The notes: generated by a model not told the origin, from the sequence alone. Shown: positions 34,050-42,461, numbered from the stretch's first letter. The stretch: 49,460 nucleotides of DNA from Pelotomaculum sp. UBA1371 (GCA_002305915.1 DBRJ01000014.1:1-49460), one strand, 5' to 3'. Translations and numbers: made by a program.

Positions 34050-35660
34050 ATGCTGAGCAGCAAATTGTTAAAAAAACGTTTAGCAACCGGGGAGCGTTTT
34101 TTGCCAAGGTTGGTATTCTGGTTTTTCGTTATCCTGTTTTTATTTTATTTTGCGGGTAAATTTTATATTGTGATTCCGGGGGGAGTTTACCCCGGCGTTC
34201 ACCTGGCTATGGAGTTTGCTCTCATCATTACGGCAACGTGCGCTTCATTGATGAGCTGGTATGACTATAAGTACAAATTTGAATTACGGGCAATTATTTT
34301 ATGCCTGACCTTCTGTATTGTGGCCATGATCCAGTTTGCCCATGCTGTATCCTATATGGGTATGCCGGACTTTTTAACACCCAATACCGTAAATAAGGCC
34401 TCTACATACTGGATTATTTCCAACCTGCTCATGGGCGCCGGCCTTTTCACAGCGGTTTTTTCCGGTGACAGGGTTGGAAAAATAAAGGTTAATATAGTTT
34501 TGTTTTTGTGGATCACGGGCGGCCTGCTGGTAGTCGTTGCCGTTGCCTATTTTTTACCGTACCTTCCCCCCATGTATGATCCCGGGGCGGGAAAACAGAC
34601 CTTGCTAAAAATCGCCCTGGAATACCTGATCATTATCATGCTGGCCCTGCCGGCGCTGAAACTGTTGCAAAAAAGCCTGATGGACAAACAGGATTACTAT
34701 TTCTGCATGGCCTTAATCACCGGGATCTTCAGCGAGCTTGCTTTTACCCTCTACAGCAACGCCTACGATACTTACAATTTACTTGGACACATCTTAAAAA
34801 TCATTTCCTATGCTTTTATCTTTAAGGTCATGCTGGATGATGCCGTCGGCATGTTGTATGAAACAAACAGGACCCTGGCAAAACAAAGGGAGATGCTGGC
34901 GGAAACCAATCTCCAGTTGCAGGAGAAGGACCGTTTGAAAGACGAGTTTTTGGCCAATACAAACCATGAATTACGGACACCCCTCGCAGCGGTCATTGCC
35001 TTCACCGAGTTGTTAAGTGATGAAAGCACAGGAAAACTGAACGATTTGCAAAGGGACTATTTGAATGAGATCAACGACAGCGGCAGGGAACTTTTGGATA
35101 GAATCAACGGTTTTTTGGATTTATCAAAAATTGCTGCAGGAAAGTTAATACTGTTTACAGAAATTTTCCGGGTAAATGAGTTGATTGAAACCGTTGTACG
35201 ACGGATCCGGCCTTTGTTTAACAAAAAAGGGGTTGTCCTGGAGGTTGCCCCGTTTCCTGGCAACGGTTTGCAGGTTTTGGCTGACAGGGATAAGGTGGGG
35301 CAAATTTTGACAAATTTACTTTCAAATGCCTTGAAATTCACACCTCCGGATGGTAACGTGATGGTAGAAGCCTGTCTTGACGAATCAGGACGTTATGTAG
35401 CTATCTCGGTCAAGGATACAGGTATTGGAATTGACCCGGGAGAACAGCAGAAAATTTTTGAACCCTTTCAACAGGTAGACGGTTCAGCCGCAAGAAGATT
35501 CGGGGGAACGGGGATCGGCCTCACCCTTGTCAAGAAACTCGTGGAATTGAATGGCGGTACAATCAAGGTGTCCAGCAAGTTACATCGGGGGAGTACATTT
35601 ACTTTTACCCTTCCGGTAGGGGAAAAAGATGGGGTAGGAGTTGACCAAAATGTCCAATAA
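34050..35660 (+). CDS. MASE3-domain sensor histidine kinase
   Basis: A 536-residue membrane kinase. Residues ~20-265 form a multi-helix membrane sensor of the MASE3 type ('FAHAVSYMGMPDFLTPNTVNKASTYWIIS'). A short coiled coil leads into HisKA, with 'NHELRTPLAA' and phospho-acceptor H306. HATPase_c follows with the N-box 'ILTNLLSNALKFTP', G1 'VKDTGIGIDP' and G2 'FGGTGIGLTLVKKLVE'. MASE3 ligands are unknown. The gene overlaps the response regulator start by 11 bases, so the pair is a two-component system. Confidence 0.93.
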   Translation: MLSSKLLKKRLATGERFLPRLVFWFFVILFLFYFAGKFYIVIPGGVYPGVHLAMEFALIITATCASLMSWYDYKYKFELRAIILCLTFCIVAMIQFAHAVSYMGMPDFLTPNTVNKASTYWIISNLLMGAGLFTAVFSGDRVGKIKVNIVLFLWITGGLLVVVAVAYFLPYLPPMYDPGAGKQTLLKIALEYLIIIMLALPALKLLQKSLMDKQDYYFCMALITGIFSELAFTLYSNAYDTYNLLGHILKIISYAFIFKVMLDDAVGMLYETNRTLAKQREMLAETNLQLQEKDRLKDEFLANTNHELRTPLAAVIAFTELLSDESTGKLNDLQRDYLNEINDSGRELLDRINGFLDLSKIAAGKLILFTEIFRVNELIETVVRRIRPLFNKKGVVLEVAPFPGNGLQVLADRDKVGQILTNLLSNALKFTPPDGNVMVEACLDESGRYVAISVKDTGIGIDPGEQQKIFEPFQQVDGSAARRFGGTGIGLTLVKKLVELNGGTIKVSSKLHRGSTFTFTLPVGEKDGVGVDQNVQ

Positions 35661-36351
35661 GATTTTAGCTGTTGACGACGATCCTAAAATACTAAAAATT
35701 CTCCTGCACACACTGCGCAAAGAAGGTTTTGAAGTTATTACCGCGGCCAGCGGGGAGGAGGCCCTGGAAAAAGTAGGAAAGTATTTGCCGGACCTGGTGA
35801 TCCTGGATATTATGATGCCGGGCATGGACGGTTTTGAAACATTTCAGAGGCTGAAGGCGCTGCATGACGTGCCGGTCATTATTCTTTCCGCGAGGAGTGA
35901 CGAAGTGGACAGGGTGGTAGGATTCCGTATGGGGGTGGATGATTATCAGACCAAGCCATTCAGCCCTACAGAACTGGCCCTGCGCGTCAAGGCGATCTTG
36001 AGAAGGGTGCGCGACCCCGGGGAGCAGGCCAAAACCGTGCTAAAATTTGGGGAGCTGACCCTTGATTACAACAAGCGCTTGATAACCTGCAAGAACCAGA
36101 AGATTGAGCTGACTCCCAAGGAATTTGAAGTGCTCTGGCTGATGGCCTCCAACCCCAATAAGGTTTTCTCAAAAGCGCACCTGTTGGAAAAGGTTTGGGA
36201 AAGTTCCTATTATGGAGATGATAATACAGTAACTGTGCATATCAGGAGAATCAGAGAAAAATTAGAGGAAAACCCCTCAAGTCCTTTGTATATCAAAACG
36301 GTCTGGGGGATAGGATATAAGTTTGAGTATGAGTCAAATTTAAAAAAATGA
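35650..36351 (+). CDS. OmpR/PhoB-family response regulator
   Basis: A ~233-residue regulator. The receiver has the acidic pocket D9-D11, phospho-acceptor D53 ('VILDIMMPGMDGF') and an unusual 'DDYQTKPF', with Gln-Thr in place of the common Tyr-x-x-K-P. The C-terminal winged helix is 'ELTPKEFEVLWLMASNPNKVFSKAHLLEKVWE' and 'VTVHIRRIREKLE'. It is translated from ATG 35650 (TAGGAG upstream), overlapping the kinase gene. Targets unknown; the downstream SOD-like gene is separated by a terminator. Confidence 0.93.
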   Translation: MSNKILAVDDDPKILKILLHTLRKEGFEVITAASGEEALEKVGKYLPDLVILDIMMPGMDGFETFQRLKALHDVPVIILSARSDEVDRVVGFRMGVDDYQTKPFSPTELALRVKAILRRVRDPGEQAKTVLKFGELTLDYNKRLITCKNQKIELTPKEFEVLWLMASNPNKVFSKAHLLEKVWESSYYGDDNTVTVHIRRIREKLEENPSSPLYIKTVWGIGYKFEYESNLKK

Positions 36352-36368
36352 TCATACTATGCTTAAAT

Positions 36369-36395
36369 AAAGCGGAGGGACAAACCCTCCGCTTT
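36369..36395. terminator. terminator after the two-component system
   Basis: An 11-bp perfect stem AAAGCGGAGGG/CCCTCCGCTTT with a 5-base loop. T-rich in both directions, so it may work both ways. Confidence 0.85.
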
Positions 36396-36475
36396 AATAA
36401 ATTATTAATGATTTTGTAATCTGGTCTTAAGCTGTCTGAACTATGATCAACGTACAGGATACATGGGGTGAGGCA

Positions 36476-37072
36476 ATGAGTGGAACAATAAATATTGATC
36501 CGGGAATATTCCGGGAGCATCTTAAAGAGCACCATAAATTGTATCCGGCTGTTCAAAAATCTAAAATAAGAGAAATTGAGGCAAGGCTGCTCAGGGTTGA
36601 TACAGTCTGTGTGGATCCGACCTACTGCCCTTTGCGTTCCTTAAAGAAGGAGTATGCCTATGCCCTCAATTCAGTAAGACTGCACAACTCGTATTTTGAA
36701 AACATCGGAGAACCGGGTTCAAAACCTTCTCCAGAACTGGTAAACGTCATCGAACGTTATTTCGGTTCTTTTGAGGAGTGGGAAATGCAATTTACAGCGC
36801 TGGCTTTGTGTTCCAGAGGTTGGGTGATTCTGGGTTTTGACTTGACGGACGGGGCGCTCAGGAATTTTTTTGCCGATGATCACTCCGAGGGAGTCTGGTC
36901 CGTAATTCCCCTGCTTGTCCTGGACGTTTACGAACACGCCTACTGTTCAATTTTTCAGACCAGGAATGCTTATGTTAAAAGTATTATGAAGCGTATTCTG
37001 TGGGAAATTGTCAGCAATCGGCTAAAGGTAGCCAGGGAAGTATTTAAAAAAATCCAGCCCGATGTTAAGTGA
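36476..37072 (+). CDS. divergent Fe/Mn superoxide dismutase homologue
   Basis: A 198-residue SOD-fold protein. All four expected metal ligands are visible: H15 ('REHLKEHHKLY', with Tyr23 also kept), H70 ('VRLHNSYF'), D150 and H154 ('DVYEHAY'). It departs from the canonical family: the N-terminal LPxLPY segment is absent, helix 2 has extra Cys (C45, C51), the usual 'GSGW' is 'SRGW', and the C-terminal 'NW' segment is missing. It may be an SOD of altered metal use or a non-dismutase relative. The ATG at 36476 has GTGAGG upstream. A canonical SOD gene follows 146 bases later. Confidence 0.8.
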   Translation: MSGTINIDPGIFREHLKEHHKLYPAVQKSKIREIEARLLRVDTVCVDPTYCPLRSLKKEYAYALNSVRLHNSYFENIGEPGSKPSPELVNVIERYFGSFEEWEMQFTALALCSRGWVILGFDLTDGALRNFFADDHSEGVWSVIPLLVLDVYEHAYCSIFQTRNAYVKSIMKRILWEIVSNRLKVAREVFKKIQPDVK

Positions 37073-37126
37073 CCACCCATCACCGCCAACCTCAACCCCG
37101 GAACTTTAAAACAAGCTGATTTTTTC

Positions 37127-37156
37127 TTGACTACCGGTACTTGAGTTGCTGAATAT
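37127..37156 (+). promoter_or_regulatory. promoter of the canonical SOD gene
   Basis: TTGACT, an 18-base spacer and GAATAT, within an inverted repeat GGTACTT (37136-37142) / AAGTACC (37167-37173). The repeat could be an operator for a redox or metal regulator. Confidence 0.5.
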
Positions 37157-37218
37157 TTAAAAATTTAAGTACCCGGTACCTGAGTTATTACGATAATAAA
37201 AATAAGGAGGCGGAGAAA

Positions 37219-37818
37219 ATGGCATTGCATCAACTACCGGAACTCCCCTATGCGTACGGAGCTCTGGAGCCCTATTACGACGAACAGACTGTAAGGCTGC
37301 ACCATGACGTACATCATAAGGGTTACGTGGACGGGCTGAATAATGCCGAGGCAAAACTGGCAGAAGCCCGGGAAAAGGGAGATTTTACGCTGATCAAGCA
37401 CTGGGAGAGGGAGCTGGCTTTCCATGGCTCGGGTCATATTCTGCACACACTTTTCTGGCACAATATGAGCCCTAATGGAGGAGGTCCCCCTGTGGGTAAA
37501 GTAGCGGAGGAAATTGACAGGTGCTTCGGAAGCTTTGAAAGGTTTAAAAAGCAGTTTTCGGCTGCTGCCGTGGCCGTGGAAGGATCAGGTTGGGCTGTGC
37601 TCTGCTACAATCCCGGCTTTCAGAAGCTGGAGATTTTAACTGCTGAAAAACACCAGAACCTGACCCAGTGGGGGGTAGTTCCCCTGCTGACTGTAGACGT
37701 CTGGGAACATGCCTACTATCTTAAATATCAGAACAGGCGTGCTGCTTATGTCGATAATTGGTGGAATTTGGTGAATTGGGAAGATGTAAACGCCCGACTG
37801 GACACTGCCGGGGCATGA
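37219..37818 (+). CDS. sodA: superoxide dismutase (Fe/Mn)
   Basis: A 199-residue canonical Fe/Mn SOD. Ligand motifs: 'TVRLHHDVHHKGYV', 'GHILHTLFW', 'DVWEHAYY' with the Asp/His pair. The N-terminal 'LPELPYAYGALEP', the longer helix-hairpin and 'GGGPPVGKVAEEI' fit the Firmicute/archaeal subgroup. It disproportionates superoxide in the cytoplasm. Mn versus Fe cannot be read reliably. The ATG has AGGAGG upstream. Confidence 0.95.
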   Translation: MALHQLPELPYAYGALEPYYDEQTVRLHHDVHHKGYVDGLNNAEAKLAEAREKGDFTLIKHWERELAFHGSGHILHTLFWHNMSPNGGGPPVGKVAEEIDRCFGSFERFKKQFSAAAVAVEGSGWAVLCYNPGFQKLEILTAEKHQNLTQWGVVPLLTVDVWEHAYYLKYQNRRAAYVDNWWNLVNWEDVNARLDTAGA

Positions 37819-37975
37819 CATTTGTGAGTTAAATTCAACGGCAGATTGTAAATGTATGAAAGAGCTTATGTTTTTTATAATGGCTATTTCTCTATACCGG
37901 GAATAACAGAGGTGTGGAACGGTTATACTGTTAAAGCAATGCAGGATATTTACTGCAGAATTATGTTAAAATATC

Positions 37976-38007
37976 TTGCAAATTTACAAGTATGGTGTAT
38001 ACTTGTA
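37976..38007 (+). promoter_or_regulatory. csp promoter with overlapping operator-like palindrome
   Basis: TTGCAA, 16 bases, TATACT. A perfect 9-bp inverted repeat, TACAAGTAT (37985-37993) / ATACTTGTA (37999-38007), with a 5-base centre, covers the -10 box. A protein bound here would block transcription; the shape resembles GntR-type operators. Confidence 0.65.
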
Positions 38008-38052
38008 TTATTCGCCTCTACGTGAGGAATTTTAGGAGGTATATTTAGAAGT

Positions 38053-38250
38053 ATGATCGGTAAGGTAAAATGGTTTAATGCGGACAAAGGTTTCGGTTTT
38101 ATTGAGACAGAGGAAGGAAAAGACGTTTTCGTCCACTTCTCTTCCATCCAGAGTGATGGCTTTAAAACCCTTGACGAAGGCCAGAGCGTTGAGTTTGACA
38201 TCGTTCAGGGCAACCGCGGCCCACAGGCCTCAAATGTGGTTAAATTATAG
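38053..38250 (+). CDS. cold-shock domain protein
   Basis: A 65-residue CspA/CspB-like single OB-fold protein. RNP1 'KGFGFIE' and RNP2 'VFVHFSSI' are intact, and the C-terminus 'GPQASNVVKL' is standard. It binds single-stranded RNA/DNA and melts RNA structure. The 5' leader between the promoter and AGGAGG ribosome site is only ~40 bases, much shorter than the cold-shock leaders of enteric cspA. A perfect terminator follows. Confidence 0.95.
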   Translation: MIGKVKWFNADKGFGFIETEEGKDVFVHFSSIQSDGFKTLDEGQSVEFDIVQGNRGPQASNVVKL

Positions 38251-38289
38251 AATAAAAGAATTTCTTTTAAATATAATTTAAACGCGCCA

Positions 38290-38323
38290 AGTAAAAGGCA
38301 GCCGAAAACGGCTGCCTTTTACT
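38290..38323 (+). terminator. terminator of the cold-shock gene
   Basis: A perfect 15-bp stem AGTAAAAGGCAGCCG/CGGCTGCCTTTTACT with an AAAA loop, 40 bases after the stop. The T-rich part lies within the stem. Confidence 0.85.
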
Positions 38324-38864
38324 CTTCGTGCGCCCGGTCAGGTAAGTGATATAGAATTAAAGGAGTTTATGTTTTACCCGCTTTCTTGTAGATATCATCC
38401 TCAGCAGAAGCCGGACGCTGATGGATAAATCTGTTGGACCCACGGGATTTAAATCTGTTAATGTAATCCATTAAATTTCGTGAAATTCTTGCTAATATAA
38501 ATTTCGTTTTCGTGAAAACTAATAGTAGAACCGGGGTAATTTTTCAGGTGTGGATGGGAAAAGAATCACAACTCTTTGCTCCTTGTTAAAAGTGCCGGCC
38601 CTGCCGGTATGGGGAATCCCCCTGCCGGTAACCGTCAACATTCTCTAAAGAATACTAGATTAACCTGAATCCCTTTTGCGTCTGCTTAATAAAAAGTTCC
38701 ATTTATTCTAGCCTTCAAATAATGAGCTTTCAAGATGTTTTTCGAGCAAAAAAGGGAAATTCCTCTTGTTCGGCAATTCGGTTCTAAAGGAAAGATTCTT
38801 TTCCTGACCTGATTAAATTACCATGAGTCTGCGTATAATACATTGAAAGGGGGTGACAGATACG
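38324..38864. other. 540-base gap before spoVT
   Basis: No gene is supported. One 19-codon frame from ~38368 has AAGGAG too close to its ATG. The sequence CCTGCCGGTA occurs twice (~38600-38630), around a GGGGAATCCCC palindrome. A TATAAT-like hexamer at ~38835 with TGATTA 18 bases upstream is the likely spoVT promoter; sigma-G use, known for spoVT in Bacillus, cannot be confirmed. Confidence 0.4.
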
Positions 38865-39401
38865 ATGAAGGCAACAGGAATCGTTCGTCGAATCGACGAT
38901 CTGGGAAGAGTGGTGATACCTAAGGAGATCCGGCGAACAATGCGGATCCGGGAAGGAGATCCCCTTGAGATATTTACGGACAGGGAAGGGGAAGTCATTT
39001 TAAAGAAGTATTCACCTATCGGTGAACTTGGTGAATTTGCGACAGAATATGCGGATTCACTCAATGAGGCCCTCGGTCACATCTCATGTATTGCAGACAA
39101 AGACACTATTATTGCAGTTGCTGGAGCTCCCAAAAAGCAGTTGATGAATAAGCAAATTGGACCCGATGTTGAAAAGGTGATGGCTGAAAGAAAAATGACT
39201 ATGTTGAATGAGCCTTGCTACTTGACCGTTGATGAAGATATTAGTTATAGTTCAGCGGTAATCGCGCCGATTATCACAGAAGGAGATACAGTTGGTGCAG
39301 TAATTATCGCAGCAAAAGATCCCGGGGTTCAACTGGGCAATCTGGAAACCAAGCTGGCGGAAACTGCCGCAGGTTTTCTGGCAAAACAAATGGAGTCGTA
39401 A
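38865..39401 (+). CDS. spoVT: stage V sporulation protein T
   Basis: A 178-residue SpoVT. The N-terminal AbrB-like swapped-hairpin DNA-binding domain is 'ATGIVRRIDDLGRVVIPKEIRRTMRIREGDPLEIF' and the C-terminal part is the GAF-like domain. In Bacillus it is made late in the forespore under sigma-G and tunes forespore genes. Its presence supports an endospore former. The ATG at 38865 has AAAGGGGGTGA upstream and leaves the usual 'MKATGIVRR' start. Confidence 0.97.
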   Translation: MKATGIVRRIDDLGRVVIPKEIRRTMRIREGDPLEIFTDREGEVILKKYSPIGELGEFATEYADSLNEALGHISCIADKDTIIAVAGAPKKQLMNKQIGPDVEKVMAERKMTMLNEPCYLTVDEDISYSSAVIAPIITEGDTVGAVIIAAKDPGVQLGNLETKLAETAAGFLAKQMES

Positions 39402-39427
39402 AAGCCTCTTTATAGAGGCTTTTTTTT
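39402..39427 (+). terminator. intrinsic terminator of spoVT
   Basis: An 8-bp stem AAGCCTCT/AGAGGCTT with a TTAT loop and a run of eight T, directly after the stop codon. Confidence 0.9.
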
Positions 39428-39550
39428 GGGCTCTACAGCTTTAACAATTTTTAAATAATATCGGGGCCAGGAATAAATATTTCTTCATTGGCCAAGCTAA
39501 ATCCAGGTTTTCATTTTGTTTTACAAATAATAAGAGAGGGAGTGAAGAAA

Positions 39551-39847
39551 TTGGTAACCGGCTGGAAGGATATTCAAAAGGGTGTTGAAGTAAAGAGTGC
39601 TTACGGTAATGAGCTGACCGTTATTTACAACGGCCTGCTCAAAAACTCGGGCGCCGATCAGGTTTATCTGCATTACGGATTTGGTGATACAAACCGCTGG
39701 TTTGATATTGATACTACAAGGATGGAAAATTCCGCCCAGGGTTTTGAAAAAACAATTAGAATGAAAAATCATGCGTTGAAATTCTGCTTTAAGGATTCGG
39801 CCAATAACTGGGACAACAACAACGGCCATAACTGGACGGTACGTTAG
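39551..39847 (+). CDS. small CBM25-like (starch-binding) protein
   Basis: A ~98-residue single-domain protein resembling carbohydrate-binding modules of the CBM25/CBM53 starch-binding group. Marks are 'ELTVIYNGLLKNSGADQVYLHYGFGDTNRW', 'GFEKTIRM' and 'LKFCFKDSANNWDNNNGHNW'. It has no signal peptide, lipobox or enzyme domain, so it is probably cytoplasmic and may bind glycogen or another glucan. The start is uncertain: TTG 39551 or GTG 39542 fit the ribosome site GAGAGGG, and the frame opens at 39488. Confidence 0.75.
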   Translation: MVTGWKDIQKGVEVKSAYGNELTVIYNGLLKNSGADQVYLHYGFGDTNRWFDIDTTRMENSAQGFEKTIRMKNHALKFCFKDSANNWDNNNGHNWTVR

Positions 39848-39906
39848 TCAACAGCCGTAATAACAAGTCTCTTGAATTTTGTCATCTGTTCATCTTGACC
39901 ATAAAG

Positions 39907-39936
39907 AAAAGCCGCCCGGTAAGCCGGGCGGCTTTT
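39907..39936. terminator. bidirectional terminator
   Basis: Stem GCCGCCCGG/CCGGGCGGC with a TAAG loop, flanked by AAAA and TTTTT, between the convergent CBM-like and hcp genes. Confidence 0.9.
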
Positions 39937-40007
39937 TCGGGAACTGCCCGTATTATTATACTTTTTTACTTTTCATTTTTTGTAAAAGTCTGTATTACGT
40001 TAATTGA

Positions 40008-41573
40008 TTATGATCCGAAAATCGCTTCCAGGTCTGTTTCAGGTTTGCCGGTTGGTTTGATTTCAAATTTTTCTACCAGGACGTTCAGGACATTGGGAGA
40101 GATAAATGCCGGCAGTGTGGGACCAAGGTAGATATTTTTCAGGCCCAGCGACAGGAGCGTCAGCAGAACGCAGACTGCTTTCTGTTCATACCAGGAGAGC
40201 ACCAACGTCAGCGGGAGTTCATTTACATCGCACTTGAAGGCATCGGCAAGAGCAAGGGCGACCTGAATCGCGGAATAGGCGTCATTGCACTGGCCCATGT
40301 CCATAATTCTGGGCAGTCCGCCAATTTCACCAATGTTGAGGTCGTTAAAGCGGTACTTTCCGCAGCCCAGGGTCAGGATAACGGTGTCTTCAGGAGCCTG
40401 TTGAACAAACTCGGTATAATAATTCCTGCCGATCCTGGCGCCGTCACAGCCGCCAACCAGGAAAAAATGCTTGATGGCGCCGGCTTTGACCGCATCAATA
40501 ACTTTATCGGCAACACCGAGAACGGCATTGTGGGCAAATCCGGTTATAAGTTCGGAACCGTTGTTAATGCCGACGAGCTTTTTATCTTCTTTCCAGCCGC
40601 CCAGTTCAAGGGCTTTGTTGATAAGCGGGGTGAAATCCTTCTTGCCGTTTTTTTCCGGTATGTGTTGAATACCCGGATAGCCCACCACGGCGGTGGTGAA
40701 AATTCTGTCGTCATAGGAAGACTTGGGCGGCATCAGGCAGTTCGTTGTGTAGAGGACCGGGGCCGGAATGCCGTCAAACTCTTTCTGTTGGTTCTGCCAG
40801 GCAGTTCCAAAGTTTCCTTTTAGATGTTCATGCTTCTTAAGCCCCGGATAACCATGGGCGGGCAGCATTTCGCCGTGGGTGTAGATATTGATGCCCTTGC
40901 CCCGGGTTTGCTCAAGGAGCTGCTCTAAATCATCATAATCGTGGCCTGTTACCACAATAAATGGTCCTTTGGCAATGGTATTGGACACTTTTACCGGTAC
41001 GGGATGGCCAAAGGCAGAGGTGTTGGCCTCGTCGAGCAGGGCCATGCACTTGAGGTTAATCTGCCCGAACTCCATCAACAGGTCCAGCCATTCTTCGATG
41101 GAGTGTTCTTCCCCAATAGCGCGCATGCCTTTATAGAACCAGGAGGTGACTTCATCTTCTGTTTTGCCGAGCACATAAGCGTGCCAGGCATATGCGGCCA
41201 TACCGCGCAAACCGAACAGGAGAGTCGAGCGCAAGGATACTGTATCGGTGTTTCCCTGCCAGAGGTCGGCGGGCGAAAAATCTTCAGCGCCGCCCAGTTC
41301 TGCTTTTTCCTCCTGAACAAGCCTTTTGAACTCATCAATGCGGTCTCCATCGAAGTTTACATTTGTGATTGTTGCAAAAAGACCCTGCATCATCAGTTCG
41401 TCGGCTTTTCGGCCCGGGCTCTTGCCCTGTGCAGCCCGGGCCAGTCCAACCAGGGCGCCGGTCAGTTCGTCGTGCTTAATGGCAACTTCCGGCTTTTTGC
41501 CGCATACACCTGATTTTGTACAGCCTTTACCGCCTGCTGTTTGCTCGCACTGAAAACAAAACATGCTACTCAT
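40008..41573 (-). CDS. hcp: hybrid cluster protein (hydroxylamine reductase)
   Basis: A 521-residue Hcp. The N-terminal 'MFCFQCEQTAGGKGCTKSGVCGK' has the C-x2-C-x8-C-x5-C motif for a [4Fe-4S] cluster. The hybrid cluster ligands lie in the later blocks, e.g. 'GHDYDDLEQLLEQTRGKGINIYTHGEMLPAHGYPGLK', 'TTNCLMPP', 'GGCDGAR' and 'LGCGKYRF'. It reduces hydroxylamine in vitro and nitric oxide in vivo, protecting against nitrosative stress. The ATG has AAAGGAGG upstream. It follows the ferredoxin gene by 58 bases in one operon. Confidence 0.96.
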   Translation of the reverse strand: MSSMFCFQCEQTAGGKGCTKSGVCGKKPEVAIKHDELTGALVGLARAAQGKSPGRKADELMMQGLFATITNVNFDGDRIDEFKRLVQEEKAELGGAEDFSPADLWQGNTDTVSLRSTLLFGLRGMAAYAWHAYVLGKTEDEVTSWFYKGMRAIGEEHSIEEWLDLLMEFGQINLKCMALLDEANTSAFGHPVPVKVSNTIAKGPFIVVTGHDYDDLEQLLEQTRGKGINIYTHGEMLPAHGYPGLKKHEHLKGNFGTAWQNQQKEFDGIPAPVLYTTNCLMPPKSSYDDRIFTTAVVGYPGIQHIPEKNGKKDFTPLINKALELGGWKEDKKLVGINNGSELITGFAHNAVLGVADKVIDAVKAGAIKHFFLVGGCDGARIGRNYYTEFVQQAPEDTVILTLGCGKYRFNDLNIGEIGGLPRIMDMGQCNDAYSAIQVALALADAFKCDVNELPLTLVLSWYEQKAVCVLLTLLSLGLKNIYLGPTLPAFISPNVLNVLVEKFEIKPTGKPETDLEAIFGS

Positions 41574-41610
41574 TGAATTACCTCCTTTTTGTTTTTATGT
41601 TAATTAGGTG

Positions 41611-41623
41611 GCTCATAATGAGC
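41611..41623. repeat. palindrome between ferredoxin and hcp genes
   Basis: GCTCAT-a-ATGAGC, flanked by ATTAGG/CCTAAT, forms an intercistronic hairpin with no T-run. It may stabilise the hcp mRNA or be an operator. Confidence 0.4.
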
Positions 41624-41631
41624 AACGCCTC

Positions 41632-42357
41632 CTAATCTTCCAGTATGTTTCCATCAGTGGAGATGGTAACGATCCGCCAGGGGATCATTTTACCGCTGTT
41701 GATCAGGGCTTGTTTAACCGCCTGGGCTATGCCGCTGCAGCAGGGTACCTCCATACGCAGAACAGTAACGCTTTTTAGTTCATGGGCTTTTATAATCTCG
41801 GTGAGTTTATCGGCGTATTGGGTGTTGTCCAGCTTGGGGCAGCCGATGATAGTGATTTTATTGCGCATGAAATCATCATGAATGTTGGCGTAGGCATAGG
41901 CGGTGCAGTCTGCGGCTACAAGTAAGTGGGCCTGATTGAAGTAGGGAGCGTTAACCGGTACCAGCTTGATCTGGCATGGCCACTGGCGAAGTTGCGATCC
42001 TGCCGTTGAACGGGCTTGTCCGGAAACAGGGCCTGTCGCTGCGTCTGACTTTCTCTCTATGACCCTGGCATGGGTACCGGGGCAGCCACAGGCCAGGGTT
42101 TCAGGTTCGGGTTTGCTCTTTGCTGCCTTATGCTTGTTCACCGCAGCCTCATCAAAAGCTTCCGCTTCCCGTTCTTCAATGGTGATAGCTCCGGTAGGAC
42201 ACTCCGGGAGGCAGTCTCCCAGTCCGTCGCAGTAGCTTTCTGAAATAAGCCTGGCCTTTCCGTCTACGATTTGAAGAGCGCCCTCGTGGCAGGCCTCGAC
42301 ACAAAGACCGCAGCCATTACATTTGTCTTCGTCTATTTTGATAATTTTTCTGATCAT
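41632..42357 (-). CDS. Hcp-associated 4Fe-4S ferredoxin-like protein
   Basis: A 241-residue protein, first in the hcp operon. Two ferredoxin motifs lie at the N-terminus: 'CNGCGLCVEACHEGAL' and a modified 'CDGLGDCLPECPTGAI'. The second cluster has C-x5-C-x3-C, with one ligand displaced. The C-terminal half (from ~115) is a separate domain with 'LLVAADCTAYAYANIHDDF', 'IGCPKLDN' and 'EVPCCSGIAQAVKQAL', whose Cys may bind another cluster. It probably passes electrons to Hcp. The ATG has AAGGAGC upstream. Confidence 0.88.
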   Translation of the reverse strand: MIRKIIKIDEDKCNGCGLCVEACHEGALQIVDGKARLISESYCDGLGDCLPECPTGAITIEEREAEAFDEAAVNKHKAAKSKPEPETLACGCPGTHARVIERKSDAATGPVSGQARSTAGSQLRQWPCQIKLVPVNAPYFNQAHLLVAADCTAYAYANIHDDFMRNKITIIGCPKLDNTQYADKLTEIIKAHELKSVTVLRMEVPCCSGIAQAVKQALINSGKMIPWRIVTISTDGNILED

Positions 42358-42380
42358 CTCATAGCTCCTTTCCTGCTTAT

Positions 42381-42412
42381 TTGTGGTATTCGTAGGGTGA
42401 TTATACTATAAT
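42381..42412 (+). promoter_or_regulatory. divergent promoter core of Crp/Fnr gene and hcp operon
   Basis: On the plus strand, TTGTGG-17 bases-TACTAT serves the regulator. On the minus strand, a TATAAT on the same 13-base palindrome ATTATA-c-TATAAT (42400-42412) could serve the ferredoxin-hcp operon. That strand has no good -35, which suits an activator-dependent promoter. Confidence 0.5.
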
Positions 42413-42461
42413 AAGCATAGGAAAACGGTAGCCACAGTTACTGATGACGGCGGTGAATAAA

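Noticed and set aside
37852..38025. 57-codon frame between sodA and the cold-shock gene
   Set aside because: No ribosome binding site and it runs over the csp promoter and its palindrome.
40941..41513. 190-codon plus-strand frame
   Set aside because: Antisense to hcp, whose coding sequence is unambiguous.
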